From Trichococcus collinsii (GTDB taxonomy: Bacteria > Bacillota > Bacilli > Lactobacillales > Aerococcaceae), in contig NZ_FNQH01000002.1 of the NCBI RefSeq assembly GCF_900107505.1, forward strand, positions 558,001-622,000: a stretch of DNA of 64,000 nt, read 5' to 3'. The position numbers and the translations under genes are program-made. A model generated the notes under the pieces. It did no database searches and had not been told where the DNA came from. It was given only the letters and a program-made list of their open reading frames with translations. This document shows, piece by piece, positions 34,248 through 43,080 of this stretch. Within the stretch, counting starts at the first letter, position 1; each line of letters opens with the position of its first letter.

Positions 34248-35696
34248 CTATTTCTTTGCTTTATGCACTTTCAACGCTTTGCCTTTGACGGTGCGGTTCT
34301 GCATCTCAGAAATCACAAAGGGACCTTTGCCGTTTAGAATTTCGATGTAGGTCACATTTTCCTGGATCGTGATGATGCCGATATCATCCGCATCGATGCC
34401 GGGAATATTGGTCAGCGTGCCGACGAAATCGATGGCGCGCAATTTTTTCTTCTTGCCGCCATTGAAATAGACTTTGGTGATGTCCTTGTTCAATTCCCGG
34501 TTGCGTGCCTGTTTGATGACGGGGCGTTCCTGCAGTTTCTTTTCGAAAGTCGCTTTGTGATGCTGCACGAAGCGGGCGCTCGGCGGATTAATTTCGGTGA
34601 TGTCCTGCTGAGCGAAGTCTTTCACTGCCTGCCAGCTTCTTTCCTCATTAGGCGTAACTAAGGTCAAGGCTATCCCGGTTTTACCGGCACGGCCAGTCCT
34701 GCCGGTACGGTGGATGAAGCTCTCTTTCTCCTCGGGGACATCATAATTGACGACATGTGTCACATTATCGACGTCAATCCCGCGCGCAGCCACATCCGTA
34801 GCCACCAAATAACGCAGCCTCCCTTTGCGGAAATCTTCCATGACGGCTGTGCGGTCATCCTGCACCATACCGCCGTGCATCTTATCAATCGGCAAACCGG
34901 CTTTGCTCAAGAATGTGTACAGTCCGTTTACGGCTTCCTGCGTATTGCAGAAGATGATGCAGCTGTCAGGATTCTCAACGGTCAGCAGATCCAATAATTG
35001 TTTGGGTTTGCCCGACTCTTGAACACGGATGAAGGATTGCAGAATCTTCGGCTTGGATGCCTCGTCGCTTTCCATTTTCACCGATACGCGGTCATGCTTC
35101 ATATAGAAGCTGGCCAAACGCACCACTTCATTTGGCATTGTCGCGGAGAACAGCAATGTTTGTCTTTGTTTCGGAAGGAAATCGATGATGGCTTCCACTT
35201 GCTCAATGAAGCCCATATTCAGCATCTCATCCGCTTCATCAAGGACCAGGTAGCGTATCTTGTCAAATTTCATTGTCCCTTTTTGCAGATGATCCAATAC
35301 CCTGCCCGGAGTTCCGACGACGATATGGCTTTTCTGTCTCAATTCCGATTTTTGCGTATCGAAGGAAGTCTTGCCGAAGACAGCAGTAGCCTTGATCCGC
35401 TTCAGTCGTCCGATGTTGGTGATGTCCTCTTTCACCTGCAAAGCCAGCTCCCTTGTCGGAACCAAAATTAGCGCCTGCGGACGGTTTTCTTCCCAACTCA
35501 CACTTTCGCACAACGGTACGCCGAAACTGACTGTCTTGCCGCTGCCAGTCTGCGATTCCACAATGATATCTTTGCCCTTTAAGGTCATTGGGATGACCTC
35601 TTGTTGTACTTGCGTCGGTTTGAAATAACGCAATGCCTTTAGTGCTGTAACGATTTCTTCGCTGATTGCGAAGTCTTCAAATGTTGTATAATTCAT
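34248..35696 (-). CDS. dbpA: DEAD-box RNA helicase DbpA/YxiN type
   Basis: A 482-residue RNA helicase. Motifs seen: Q motif (FKPTQVQQEVIP), I (SQTGSGKT), Ia (PTRELALQ), II (DEAD), III (SAT), and VI (HRTGRTGRAG). After the helicase core, residues about 405-482 form the DbpA RNA-binding domain (KVYFNGGKKKKLRAIDFVGTLTNI...GKGPFVI), which targets hairpin 92 of 23S rRNA. Length matches B. subtilis YxiN. Role in late 50S assembly. Monocistronic. Confidence 0.92.
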   Translation of the reverse strand: MNYTTFEDFAISEEIVTALKALRYFKPTQVQQEVIPMTLKGKDIIVESQTGSGKTVSFGVPLCESVSWEENRPQALILVPTRELALQVKEDITNIGRLKRIKATAVFGKTSFDTQKSELRQKSHIVVGTPGRVLDHLQKGTMKFDKIRYLVLDEADEMLNMGFIEQVEAIIDFLPKQRQTLLFSATMPNEVVRLASFYMKHDRVSVKMESDEASKPKILQSFIRVQESGKPKQLLDLLTVENPDSCIIFCNTQEAVNGLYTFLSKAGLPIDKMHGGMVQDDRTAVMEDFRKGRLRYLVATDVAARGIDVDNVTHVVNYDVPEEKESFIHRTGRTGRAGKTGIALTLVTPNEERSWQAVKDFAQQDITEINPPSARFVQHHKATFEKKLQERPVIKQARNRELNKDITKVYFNGGKKKKLRAIDFVGTLTNIPGIDADDIGIITIQENVTYIEILNGKGPFVISEMQNRTVKGKALKVHKAKK

Positions 35697-35789
35697 CTTG
35701 TCCTACCTTCACTTTTGATTTGTCGTCTCAGTATAACAGGAAAACATTAATAAATCCGCGTTTTTGTGAAAACGAGTGTCCGGGACGGA

Positions 35790-35842
35790 ATTAAAAACGG
35801 AACTGGATCGGAATCCCGCAAAGGGTTCCGCTTCCAGTTCCA
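35790..35842 (-). terminator. Terminator after the SRPBCC gene
   Basis: Minus-strand GGAACTGGA ... TCCAGTTCC with inner GGAACC/GGATTCC pairing, then GTTTTTAATT. Confidence 0.75.
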
Positions 35843-35862
35843 CCATCACCGTTTGCGCCAGT

Positions 35863-36339
35863 TCACTCTTCGCAGAACAGCCTGATCCGCTCAATTGCTT
35901 GCTGCGCCACTTCATCTCGTTTTTCTTGGTAAACTTCCTTGTCGAACGTATTATTCTTATCCACATATGGAATATTCTGTATGCTTTCCAAGTTTAAGGT
36001 CGTTCCGCCTTCTTCCGCTTTGGCCGTGTAATTTTGCCGTACGAAAGAATCTTCGGCTGGATCGACCGTATCGACCCGGATGGCTGCGCGCATGACGAAC
36101 TCCTCAGGGAACAGTTCCGCCTGCTGCACTTCGATGTTCACCGGAACCATTTTCCCGAACATGTCGTATTCTGCCTTGTAGACACTGGACAGGCCGCCAT
36201 CCCCGCTGATCTGCTTGACGATTTTCAGGCCCTGATGAATGTCTCCCCAGTTGCCCACATTTGCGGCGTATTGCCATACCTTTCCCAGTGGTGCTTCGAT
36301 AAAAATACTTTTCTTGATGTGGCTTTTGATGTAGTCCAT
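35863..36339 (-). CDS. SRPBCC-fold protein
   Basis: A 158-residue protein of the SRPBCC/polyketide-cyclase-like superfamily, judged by the START-like pattern: SIFIEAPLGKVWQYAANVGNWGDIHQGL at the N-terminus, then alternating strands and a C-terminal amphipathic helix ending IERIRLFCEE. Such proteins bind hydrophobic small molecules in a cavity; ligand unknown. Start chosen at the ATG nine bases after GGAAGG; an ATG three codons earlier sits too close to the ribosome site. Single gene. Confidence 0.65.
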   Translation of the reverse strand: MDYIKSHIKKSIFIEAPLGKVWQYAANVGNWGDIHQGLKIVKQISGDGGLSSVYKAEYDMFGKMVPVNIEVQQAELFPEEFVMRAAIRVDTVDPAEDSFVRQNYTAKAEEGGTTLNLESIQNIPYVDKNNTFDKEVYQEKRDEVAQQAIERIRLFCEE

Positions 36340-36470
36340 TTTATTCATCCTTCCTGCTGATTGAACGTACTGCCTTAATATGCAACTGTGATAGCGTTAT
36401 CTTTATCTTCATTATAATAAAATAAATTCCCTTATACAAACTTAGCTCGCTAAACTTCGAAAACCACTCT

Positions 36471-36498
36471 TGGCAAGAACACCATTCTTTGTTAAACT
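36471..36498 (+). promoter_or_regulatory. Promoter of the queT-queF-queC operon
   Basis: TTGGCA (36471-36476), 16-base spacer, TAAACT (36493-36498). Transcription would start right at the 5' edge of the riboswitch. Confidence 0.5.
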
Positions 36499-36502
36499 GT
36501 TC

Positions 36503-36541
36503 GGGACAGTTCGTAACCATCCTGTCGTAAAATAAAACTAG
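36503..36541 (+). promoter_or_regulatory. preQ1-I riboswitch
   Basis: Stem P1 is GACAG (36505-36509) with CTGTC (36522-36526). The loop contains GTAACC, as in the Thermoanaerobacter aptamer. An A-rich tail (36527-36541, ending AAAACTAGGG) can close the pseudoknot through G-C pairs with the loop. It lies 145 bases upstream of queT, the expected target. It senses preQ1 and turns off queuosine precursor uptake and synthesis. Confidence 0.85.
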
Positions 36542-36564
36542 GGTAATAGAATCATGCAATCAAA

Positions 36565-36638
36565 ACGCAGGAATGTTTTTTGAGTTGGCTTGTTCTCTCC
36601 TTAGAGACAACCTTCTCGGCATCCGTGCGTCTTTTTTT
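36565..36638 (+). terminator. Expression-platform terminator of the que leader
   Basis: ACGCAGGAATG pairs in 9 of 11 positions with CATCCGTGCGT, enclosing a second hairpin (TTGT-CTC / GAG-ACAA), and is followed by CTTTTTTT. It lies between the aptamer and queT, so ligand binding probably favours termination. The alternative antiterminator is not obvious. Confidence 0.55.
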
Positions 36639-36685
36639 GTGCATATTCTTGTAAGGCGTTGAAAAAAATATTAGGAGGTGGACCG

Positions 36686-37183
36686 ATGCAAAAAACATTC
36701 ACAAAAACACAAAAATTGACTTTCTCAGCAATGTATATCGCTATGTACATCGTCATCATGGCTCTGACGCAATCTTTCGCTTTTGGACAATATCAAATCC
36801 GCATCGCCACAACTCTTTACGCCCTAGCTTATTTTAACCCGTTTCTGATCATCCCGGCTGGTCTCGCCAATCTGATGTCTAACCTGTTCTTCGGCGGACT
36901 AGGGATCATCGACATGCTCGGAGGGACTTTAGTAGGCGTCATCACTGCTTCACTCGTCTACGCTGTCAGCAAATACAACCTGCCGAAGTGGTGTCTGATC
37001 CTACCGATTATCTTCATTCCGGGAATCGTTGTGCCGATCTACCTGTCGCAACTATTGGCTATCCCATTCCTGCCGCTTGTCGTCAGCCTCTGCATCGGCC
37101 AATCGGTACCGGCTTTCGTCGGCTACTTTTTGGTGCAGGCACTGGAAAAACGATCCTACAAAAGTGCACTTTTAAAACCCTGA
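36686..37183 (+). CDS. queT: QueT family preQ1 transporter S component
   Basis: A 165-residue membrane protein with about six hydrophobic segments, the substrate-binding (S) component of an energy-coupling-factor transporter for preQ1. The pattern FGQYQIRIATTLYALAYFNPFLIIPAGLANLMSN is typical of QueT. It is first in a queT-queF-queC operon behind a preQ1-I riboswitch. Shared ECF ATPases and EcfT would be elsewhere. Start at the ATG behind AGGAGGTGG. Confidence 0.92.
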   Translation: MQKTFTKTQKLTFSAMYIAMYIVIMALTQSFAFGQYQIRIATTLYALAYFNPFLIIPAGLANLMSNLFFGGLGIIDMLGGTLVGVITASLVYAVSKYNLPKWCLILPIIFIPGIVVPIYLSQLLAIPFLPLVVSLCIGQSVPAFVGYFLVQALEKRSYKSALLKP

Positions 37184-37201
37184 GCGCAAGGAGGAACAAC
37201 C

Positions 37202-37702
37202 ATGACAGCAGGCAGAAATGAAGCCGATCTGAACGGCATCACCCAGTTGGGCAACCAACAGACTAAATACCCGCAGGACTACGATCCGAAAGTCCTCGAG
37301 ACTTTTCCGAACAAGCATCCTGACAATGATTACTTTGTGAAATTCAACTGCCCCGAATTCACAAGCTTGTGCCCAATGACGGGACAGCCCGATTTTGCGA
37401 CCATCTACATTTCCTACGTCCCAGGAGAGATCATGGTCGAAAGCAAATCGCTCAAGCTCTACCTTTTCAGTTTCCGCAACCACGGTGACTTCCACGAGGA
37501 TTGCATGAACATCATCATGAAGGACCTGATTGCTTTGATGGCGCCGAAATACATCGAGGTATGGGGCAAATTCACACCTAGAGGTGGCATCTCGATCGAT
37601 CCTTACTGCAACTACGGCAAGCCCGGCACGAAATGGGCAGACGTGGCTTGGCAACGATTGGCGCAGCACGATCTTTATCCTGAGAAAGTCGATAACCGCT
37701 AG
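37202..37702 (+). CDS. queF: NADPH-dependent preQ0 reductase
   Basis: Reduces 7-cyano-7-deazaguanine (preQ0) to preQ1 in queuosine synthesis. The 166-residue protein is the small, unimodular YkvM-type QueF. The catalytic Cys57 lies in [11 protein letters not shown] and the substrate-binding Glu80 in VESKSLKLY, followed by the FRNHGDFHE motif. Ribosome site AAGGAGG. It precedes queC directly. Confidence 0.95.
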   Translation: MTAGRNEADLNGITQLGNQQTKYPQDYDPKVLETFPNKHPDNDYFVKFNCPEFTSLCPMTGQPDFATIYISYVPGEIMVESKSLKLYLFSFRNHGDFHEDCMNIIMKDLIALMAPKYIEVWGKFTPRGGISIDPYCNYGKPGTKWADVAWQRLAQHDLYPEKVDNR

Positions 37703-38371
37703 ATGGAAAATGTGAACGGAACAACACAAAAACAAGTATTGGTCGTCTTTTCGGGCGGACAGGATTCGACTACTTGCCTGATCCAAGCCATCCAAAAGTA
37801 CGGCGCGGCAAACGCAGTGGCCCTTTCCTTCAGCTATGGCCAACGCCATGACATCGAACTGGAACGGGCGGCTTGGATCGCCAAAGATCTTGGGGTCGAA
37901 CACCACACCCTGGACGCGAGCGTCATGGGCAAAGTCACGACGAATGCGTTGATGGACGAGTCGCAGACAATCAAGGAAGCCGATGCTGAAGACTACCCGA
38001 ACACCTTCGTCGACGGCCGGAACGCCCTGTTCCTGTTGCTGGCCGGCATCTTTGCCAAATCCAAGGGGATCCGCACCATCATCCTGGGCGTGTGCGAAAC
38101 GGACTTCAGCGGCTATCCGGACTGCCGGGACGTGTTCGTAAAATCGATGAACGTGACCCTGAACCTAGCCATGGACTACAATTTCAACGTCGAAACGCCG
38201 TTGATGTACCTGACCAAGGCGCAGACCTGGGAACTGGCTGATAAGTTGGGTTGCCTCGCCTACATCGAGGAACACACACATACCTGTTATATGGGCGTCC
38301 CTGGCGGTTGCGGCGAATGCCCTTCCTGCAAGCTCCGCAACGCCGGATTGGCAGAATACCTGAATAAGTAA
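37703..38371 (+). CDS. queC: 7-cyano-7-deazaguanine synthase
   Basis: ATP-dependent enzyme converting 7-carboxy-7-deazaguanine to preQ0. The 222-residue protein has the PP-loop SGGQDS (17-22) and the C-terminal zinc site ([18 protein letters not shown], about 195-213). The ATG immediately follows the queF stop codon, so translation is probably coupled by reinitiation. QueD and QueE, needed to make its substrate, are not in the window. The TAA stop coincides with the first bases of a dispersed repeat element. Confidence 0.95.
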   Translation: MENVNGTTQKQVLVVFSGGQDSTTCLIQAIQKYGAANAVALSFSYGQRHDIELERAAWIAKDLGVEHHTLDASVMGKVTTNALMDESQTIKEADAEDYPNTFVDGRNALFLLLAGIFAKSKGIRTIILGVCETDFSGYPDCRDVFVKSMNVTLNLAMDYNFNVETPLMYLTKAQTWELADKLGCLAYIEEHTHTCYMGVPGGCGECPSCKLRNAGLAEYLNK

Positions 38372-38564
38372 GAAAAGCGGAACGGGTTCGCTCAGCCCTG
38401 AGTAAGGAAACACTGTGACCTAATCGGTCAAGTGTATCATGCCTCTAAGCGATTGAAATCGCAAGAGTCATGACAATTTAGGAAATCGTGCCGACTGAGC
38501 ATCGAAGAGCGCAATAGGTGCGATTTATCTAATTTCCGAAGGGCTTACCCGTAAAGCTAGCCAT
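38369..38564 (+). repeat. Structured intergenic repeat, long copy
   Basis: A 196-base element starting at the queC TAA. Outer pairing: ACGGGT (38382-38387) with ACCCGT (38547-38552), and AGCCCT (38394-38399) with AGGGCT (38540-38545). An inner arm pairs AAATCGTGCC with GGTGCGATTT. A second, shorter copy lies at 45837-45963, near-identical over about 90 bases. Between the outer 5' arm and the shared core, this copy has about 70 extra bases forming two further hairpins. It sits between queC and the operon terminator, so it is transcribed. Class unknown. Confidence 0.8.
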
Positions 38565-38583
38565 CTAATCACTATATGTTCTG

Positions 38584-38638
38584 AAACAACCCGTTGACTA
38601 TTCGGAAAAATCCGAACCAGTCAGCGGGTTGTTTTTTA
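38584..38638 (+). terminator. Terminator of the queTFC operon
   Basis: AACAACCCG / CGGGTTGTT outer, TTGACT/AGTCAG middle and TTCGGA/TCCGAA inner stems, followed by TTTTTATT. Confidence 0.92.
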
Positions 38639-38669
38639 TTGTATGATTGAACATGCCGGACTCGCAAGC

Positions 38670-39365
38670 TCACCAAATGTAGGGAATCAGGCGGTATTTG
38701 ACTCGCTGTGTATAGGCCGTGTAGCCTTCCAAGCCCGCCTTCAGCATCTCTTCCTCGTCCTTGATCCGCGCGATGAGTTCGAGACAGCTCAATGCCATCG
38801 GAATCACGGCATAGTAGGACCCGAGCATCAGCGGAATCGAAAGGTACAGGATGATGGAAGCCGAATACATCGGATGGCGGATGATCGCATAGAGACCGCT
38901 ATCAATCAACTGCTGCCCTTCCTGGATTTCGACGACGCGGGAGGCATAGCTATTTTGGGCGAATACGGCGACCACCATCGCATAGGAGCACTCGAACACA
39001 ATGACGCTGACAACAATCACCCAGAGAGGCACATCGGACCACTGGTAGCGGTAGTCCAATCCAGGCAGGAAAAAGCCCAAGAGCATGAACAACCCTGAAA
39101 TTTGGACGATTTTGCGTTGCTCTTTGCGTGGTTCCTTCAGGTTCATCCGTTTTTCCAATAACACTGGGTCCTTCCGCAACAAAAAGACGAGCGTCATGAC
39201 TAACGGAATCATCAATGCCGCAAGAAAAAGCCAAGCCTGCCAATACCGGAAGCTGCCCGCCAAAGCGAACAGGATGCCTCCGATCACAATCACCCCTGAA
39301 AATAGGCGAACAAGGACCACCCGTAGCAAGTTGCTCCTTTCCTGCCGAAACTGCTTTCTATCCAT
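38670..39365 (-). CDS. Isoprenylcysteine methyltransferase-like membrane protein
   Basis: A 231-residue membrane protein with about five TM segments and the C-terminal motif [27 protein letters not shown], the RHPxY signature of the ICMT / phospholipid methyltransferase-like family, which uses S-adenosylmethionine. Its start lies inside the end of metK (ATG nine bases after GGGG; another ATG three codons earlier), so it is co-translated with SAM synthetase. The co-location with metK fits a SAM-dependent methyltransferase, but substrate is unknown. Confidence 0.78.
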   Translation of the reverse strand: MDRKQFRQERSNLLRVVLVRLFSGVIVIGGILFALAGSFRYWQAWLFLAALMIPLVMTLVFLLRKDPVLLEKRMNLKEPRKEQRKIVQISGLFMLLGFFLPGLDYRYQWSDVPLWVIVVSVIVFECSYAMVVAVFAQNSYASRVVEIQEGQQLIDSGLYAIIRHPMYSASIILYLSIPLMLGSYYAVIPMALSCLELIARIKDEEEMLKAGLEGYTAYTQRVKYRLIPYIW

Positions 39366-40587
39366 GAAATTCATCCCCAGTCTGATATTTCGGCATTCTT
39401 TTCAAATCCAGCGCCTCTTTTTTCAGCACGGCAACCTTATCGATCCGCTCCCAGGGAAGGTCCAATTCGGGCCTGCCAAAATGACCATAACAAGCAAGCT
39501 TTCTGTAGATCGGCTTCCGCAGATCGAAATCGCGGATGATTGCAGCTGGACGCAGGTCGAAGTGTTTCTTGATCAGTTCTTCGATATGTTCTTCGGCGAT
39601 GCTGGCCGTCCGGAAGGTTTCGACTCGGACGGAAACGGGCCTAGCCACCCCGATGACATAGGCCAGCTGAATTTCGCAACTGTCTGCCAAGCCTGCTGCC
39701 ACGACGTTCTTCGCCACATAACGGGCTGCATAGGCGGCGGAGCGGTCGACTTTTGTCGGGTCTTTACCGGAAAAGGAGCCTCCTCCGTGCCGTGCATAAC
39801 CGCCATAAGTATCGACGATGATTTTTTTGCCGGTCCATCCCGAGTCGCCGGCAGGGCCGCCGATGACGAATCGGCCTGTCGCATTGACGAAATATTTCGT
39901 CTGGTCATCCAACAGCTCCGCCGGGATGACGGCCGGAATCACTTTCCGGAGCATATCCTCTCTTATTTTTTCCTGGTCGACCGCTTCGTCATGCTGACAG
40001 GCGATGACAACCGCTTCGACCCTTTTAACATGGCCTGCTTCATACTCCACGGTCACCTGTGTTTTGCCGTCCGGCCTCAGATAGGGCAGCTCCCCTGATT
40101 TCCGCAGCTCCGCAACTTTCTCGGCCAATTTATGCGCCAACGTAATCGGCAGCGGCATCAGCTCTGGCGTTTCCTTACAGGCATAGCCGAACATCAGCCC
40201 CTGATCGCCAGCTCCCAACCGGTCCGTTTCGTCATCTGAACCGAGCCGCTTTTCCAATGAGGAGCCGACCCCAGCAGCGATATCCGCTGATTGCTTGTCC
40301 AACCCGATCAGGACGGAGCAGGACTTCCCGTCGATGCCAAAGCTGCTGTCCGTATAGCCGACATCCTGGATGATCGTCCGGACAATAGCCGGAATGTCCA
40401 CCGTGCTTACCGTCGTGATCTGTCCAAAAACCGTGATCAAACCGGTGCTGGCGGAAACGTCGCAAGCCACCCGCGCAAAAGCATCCTCATCCAGAATGGC
40501 ATCCAATATTCCATCGGCTATCTGGTCACAGAGTTTATCCGGATGCCCCTCCATGACCGATTCCGAGGTGAAAAATGTTTTTTTCAT
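39358..40587 (-). CDS. metK: S-adenosylmethionine synthetase
   Basis: Forms S-adenosylmethionine from methionine and ATP. The 409-residue protein has all three domains and the signatures [36 protein letters not shown] and [19 protein letters not shown]. No SAM or T-box leader is apparent in the 62 bases upstream. It overlaps the ICMT-like gene by a few bases and follows the LigB-like gene on the same strand. The supply of SAM also links to RlmN, AmrS and MetF/MetH in the window. Confidence 0.95.
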   Translation of the reverse strand: MKKTFFTSESVMEGHPDKLCDQIADGILDAILDEDAFARVACDVSASTGLITVFGQITTVSTVDIPAIVRTIIQDVGYTDSSFGIDGKSCSVLIGLDKQSADIAAGVGSSLEKRLGSDDETDRLGAGDQGLMFGYACKETPELMPLPITLAHKLAEKVAELRKSGELPYLRPDGKTQVTVEYEAGHVKRVEAVVIACQHDEAVDQEKIREDMLRKVIPAVIPAELLDDQTKYFVNATGRFVIGGPAGDSGWTGKKIIVDTYGGYARHGGGSFSGKDPTKVDRSAAYAARYVAKNVVAAGLADSCEIQLAYVIGVARPVSVRVETFRTASIAEEHIEELIKKHFDLRPAAIIRDFDLRKPIYRKLACYGHFGRPELDLPWERIDKVAVLKKEALDLKRMPKYQTGDEFHG

Positions 40588-40649
40588 GATCTATCGCCTC
40601 TTCTTTAATTAACAAAATGAATTATGCACGCTTTCCATAGCCAACCTTA

Positions 40650-41297
40650 TCAAATTCGTGTGAGCTTTATTTGCTCTTTGGCTTCCGAAGGCGTGAAGGT
40701 TGCCACAAGGTAGCCGACCCCGAAAGGGCCTTCGTAGGAGAGCACTTCCGCTTCGTATTCCCTGCCTTCTAACGCTCCCATCAGGAACAGAATCGAGCGC
40801 AGCCCACATTCCGCAGCCCTTTCGAGGAACCCGGCATCCAGCCGCAACAGCTGCCCGGCATCCTTTTCCTTAATGGCTTTTATCACTAATTTATCAAACA
40901 GCGGCCCCGCCGAATGGTAGCCGTAAGGCCCGTCAGGCTTCAATACATGAGAAAGATCGGCAGAGGCGATGATGGCTGTGCGCTGATCCGACTGGTCGCA
41001 AGCTTCCCCATAGCGCTTTCCCCATTCGTAATAGTGCTCGTAGGAAGGCACCGTCACCAGGATCTTTTCCATCTGCAAGTTGGGCGGCAACTGTTTGCCG
41101 AGATAATGCAGCGGTACTTCAAAGCCATGGCCTTCATGCGGCGAGATGATGAGCAGGCGGTCCGGTTCTGCTGCAGCAAGTCTTTCGGCCGCAGCCTCCA
41201 AGGACGCCACTGTGCGCTTCACCCTTTCGATGTCCTTCCCGCCTATTTCCGGAATGATGAGCGGTGGATGCGGACTGATGACGCCAAAAACCAACAT
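40650..41297 (-). CDS. LigB/Memo-like extradiol dioxygenase-fold protein
   Basis: A 215-residue protein of the class III extradiol dioxygenase / Memo fold, the dioxygenase-like part of the AmmeMemoRadiSam system. Landmarks: VISPHPPLIIPEIGG at the N-terminus, IISPHEGHGF (about 50-59) and IIASADLSHVLKPDGPYGY (about 120-138), which hold candidate metal-binding His/Asp/Glu residues. In many Firmicutes this domain is fused to a C-terminal AMMECR1 domain; here the protein stops right after YEGPFGVGYLVATF, so AMMECR1 is missing. Start at the ATG behind AGGAGG. It follows the radical SAM gene by 16 bases. Confidence 0.82.
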   Translation of the reverse strand: MLVFGVISPHPPLIIPEIGGKDIERVKRTVASLEAAAERLAAAEPDRLLIISPHEGHGFEVPLHYLGKQLPPNLQMEKILVTVPSYEHYYEWGKRYGEACDQSDQRTAIIASADLSHVLKPDGPYGYHSAGPLFDKLVIKAIKEKDAGQLLRLDAGFLERAAECGLRSILFLMGALEGREYEAEVLSYEGPFGVGYLVATFTPSEAKEQIKLTRI

Positions 41298-41313
41298 AAC
41301 GAATCCCTCCTTT

Positions 41314-42186
41314 TCAGATGTTGCCGATGTGCACATGCTGTAATCCGTATTTTTTCCCGATGGCCGCGGCTGTTTCCAGTGTCTCCATCGGTGTGATGGA
41401 CGAATCCATCATTTTCCAGCCTGGGAAGAAGCGGTTGACATGCCAAGGCACTTCCTTGCCGACCTCCTCGGCGATGAAACGCGCCATCCGTTCAAGCTGA
41501 TCGATGCGGTCATTCACCCCAGGCACGACGAGTGTGGCGATTTCGAGGTGCACACCTGCTGCATGGAGCTGTTTGATGGTGTCCAATACCGGTTGCGCGG
41601 TTCCACCGCAATATTCTTTATAAACTTCGTCATCTGTGCCTTTCAGGTCGACATTGACCGCATCCAGATAAGGAATGATGGCATCCAAAGTTTCCTTCGA
41701 CGCATAGCCAGCCGTCTTCCAGATATTCTTCAATCCCGCTTCACGGGCAAGCTTCATCGTGTCGAGCGCATACTCGACAAAGATGATTGGTTCCGTATAA
41801 GTATAGGCGATTGAAGGACAGCCGGCAGCCAATGCCCGCCGCACATGCTCTGCCGGGCTGATGTCCTCCCCATAAATCGGCCGATCCGGTTTGGAGGCCT
41901 GCGAAATCGCCCAGTTCTGGCACCAGAGACAGCGCAAATTGCAGCCGATTGTGGCGAACGAATACACCGTGGTGCCTGGAAGGAAATGGTTGAGCGGCTT
42001 CTTTTCGACAGGATCGATCGCAACCGCGATTGCTTTTCCGTAGTTCAATGCATACAACGTCCCCTCCCGGTTCTCCCTGACAGCGCAGATGCCCCGCTTG
42101 CCTTGCGCGATGACGCAATGATGCGGGCAGACGCCGCATCTGACTCTGCCGTCACCCAGTTTTTCGTACAACATAGCTTCCTTCAT
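41314..42186 (-). CDS. amrS: AmmeMemoRadiSam system radical SAM enzyme
   Basis: A 290-residue radical SAM protein with the CX3CX2C motif in IGCNLRCLWCQNW (about 77-89), an N-terminal CGVCPHHC zinc-like or auxiliary site (about 13-20), and the C-terminal VPWHVNRFFPGWKM signature characteristic of AmrS. It resembles pyruvate formate-lyase activating enzymes but no PFL gene is near. Start at the ATG eight bases after AGGGG. Transcription starts at a promoter overlapped downstream by a perfect cre site. The biochemical role of the system is unknown. Confidence 0.85.
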   Translation of the reverse strand: MKEAMLYEKLGDGRVRCGVCPHHCVIAQGKRGICAVRENREGTLYALNYGKAIAVAIDPVEKKPLNHFLPGTTVYSFATIGCNLRCLWCQNWAISQASKPDRPIYGEDISPAEHVRRALAAGCPSIAYTYTEPIIFVEYALDTMKLAREAGLKNIWKTAGYASKETLDAIIPYLDAVNVDLKGTDDEVYKEYCGGTAQPVLDTIKQLHAAGVHLEIATLVVPGVNDRIDQLERMARFIAEEVGKEVPWHVNRFFPGWKMMDSSITPMETLETAAAIGKKYGLQHVHIGNI

Positions 42187-42216
42187 TCCATACACCCCTT
42201 TCATCCGCTTTGTAAA

Positions 42217-42230
42217 TGTTATCGCTTACA
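42217..42230 (-). promoter_or_regulatory. Perfect cre (CcpA) site before amrS
   Basis: Minus-strand TGTAAGCGATAACA matches the consensus TGWAANCGNTNWCA at every position and lies just downstream of the -10 box, a repressing position. Confidence 0.75.
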
Positions 42231-42233
42231 CAT

Positions 42234-42263
42234 ATCTTACTGCATTTTTGCTTTACAATCCAA
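42234..42263 (-). promoter_or_regulatory. Promoter of amrS operon
   Basis: Minus-strand TTGGAT (42263-42258), 18-base spacer, TAAGAT (42239-42234). The rest of the gap to the divergent acetyltransferase gene is AT-rich with no other clear element. Confidence 0.5.
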
Positions 42264-42441
42264 AATTTAACAGGCTGATTTCCGAAAAGTCCAACATGCT
42301 TTGATACAGTCAAATTTTTTGGTAAATGCAAAAAGAAAATAGCGTACTATTCATTTCATAGATCCATTTAGTGAATATTGCGCTATAATTAGTAAAGATA
42401 ACCAATAAATTTTACTACCCTATATGCAAGGAGAACCTAAA

Positions 42442-43011
42442 ATGAAATCAGAACAAGAAAAAATGATCGCCGGCGAACTTTATTTTTCCAGTGATCCGGA
42501 ACTTTCCTCGATGCGCCAAAGTTCCCGGGAAAAGATGCACCTTTTCAATAACGAAACGGATGCCCGCAAACGCAGTGAACTGTTGAAAAACTGGTTCGGA
42601 AAAACCGGGGAAAATATCTATATAGAACCGACATTTTCGCTGGACTACGGCTTTAATATTTTTGTCGGCGAGAATTTCTATGCGAACTTCAATTGCACGA
42701 TACTCGATACTTGCCCGGTCATATTTGGAAACAACGTGATGATCGCGCCGAACGTCAGCTTCTATACTGCTACCCACCCGATCGATCCGGTCGAACGAAA
42801 CAGCGGCTGGGAGTATGGCAAACCGATCACAATCGGTGACAATGTCTGGATTGGCGGCTCTTCCGTGATCGGTCCGGGTGTCACGCTGGGGGACAATGTT
42901 GTCGTCGGAATGGGTAGCGTTGTGACCAAATCCTTCCCGGAAAATGTCGTGATTGCAGGGAATCCGGCGCGCGTCATCCGTCACATCGAGCTTTCCGATT
43001 CCAAGTCCTGA
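42442..43011 (+). CDS. Maltose/galactoside O-acetyltransferase
   Basis: A 189-residue left-handed beta-helix acetyltransferase of the Maa/LacA family, which moves acetyl from acetyl-CoA to a sugar hydroxyl. The N-terminal Mac domain ([15 protein letters not shown], about 7-60) is followed by hexapeptide repeats, with [12 protein letters not shown] and the catalytic His in TATHPIDP (about 112-119). The C-terminal [11 protein letters not shown] is typical. Start at the ATG behind AAGGAG. Single gene with a strong terminator. Confidence 0.9.
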   Translation: MKSEQEKMIAGELYFSSDPELSSMRQSSREKMHLFNNETDARKRSELLKNWFGKTGENIYIEPTFSLDYGFNIFVGENFYANFNCTILDTCPVIFGNNVMIAPNVSFYTATHPIDPVERNSGWEYGKPITIGDNVWIGGSSVIGPGVTLGDNVVVGMGSVVTKSFPENVVIAGNPARVIRHIELSDSKS

Positions 43012-43023
43012 ATAAGATAATGC

Positions 43024-43069
43024 TAAAAAACGATAGCGCTCAGCATCCAGCTGACCGCTATCGTTTTTC
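43024..43069. terminator. Bidirectional terminator, acetyltransferase / GNAT-Maf
   Basis: AAAACGATAGCG / CGCTATCGTTTT arms with inner CAGC/GCTG, followed by T-rich sequence. Confidence 0.88.
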
Positions 43070-43080
43070 ACTTTAAACAG

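Noticed and set aside
36600-36686. preQ1-II type riboswitch close to queT
   Set aside because: The near-gene leader lacks the preQ1-II stems; the aptamer further upstream fits preQ1-I well.
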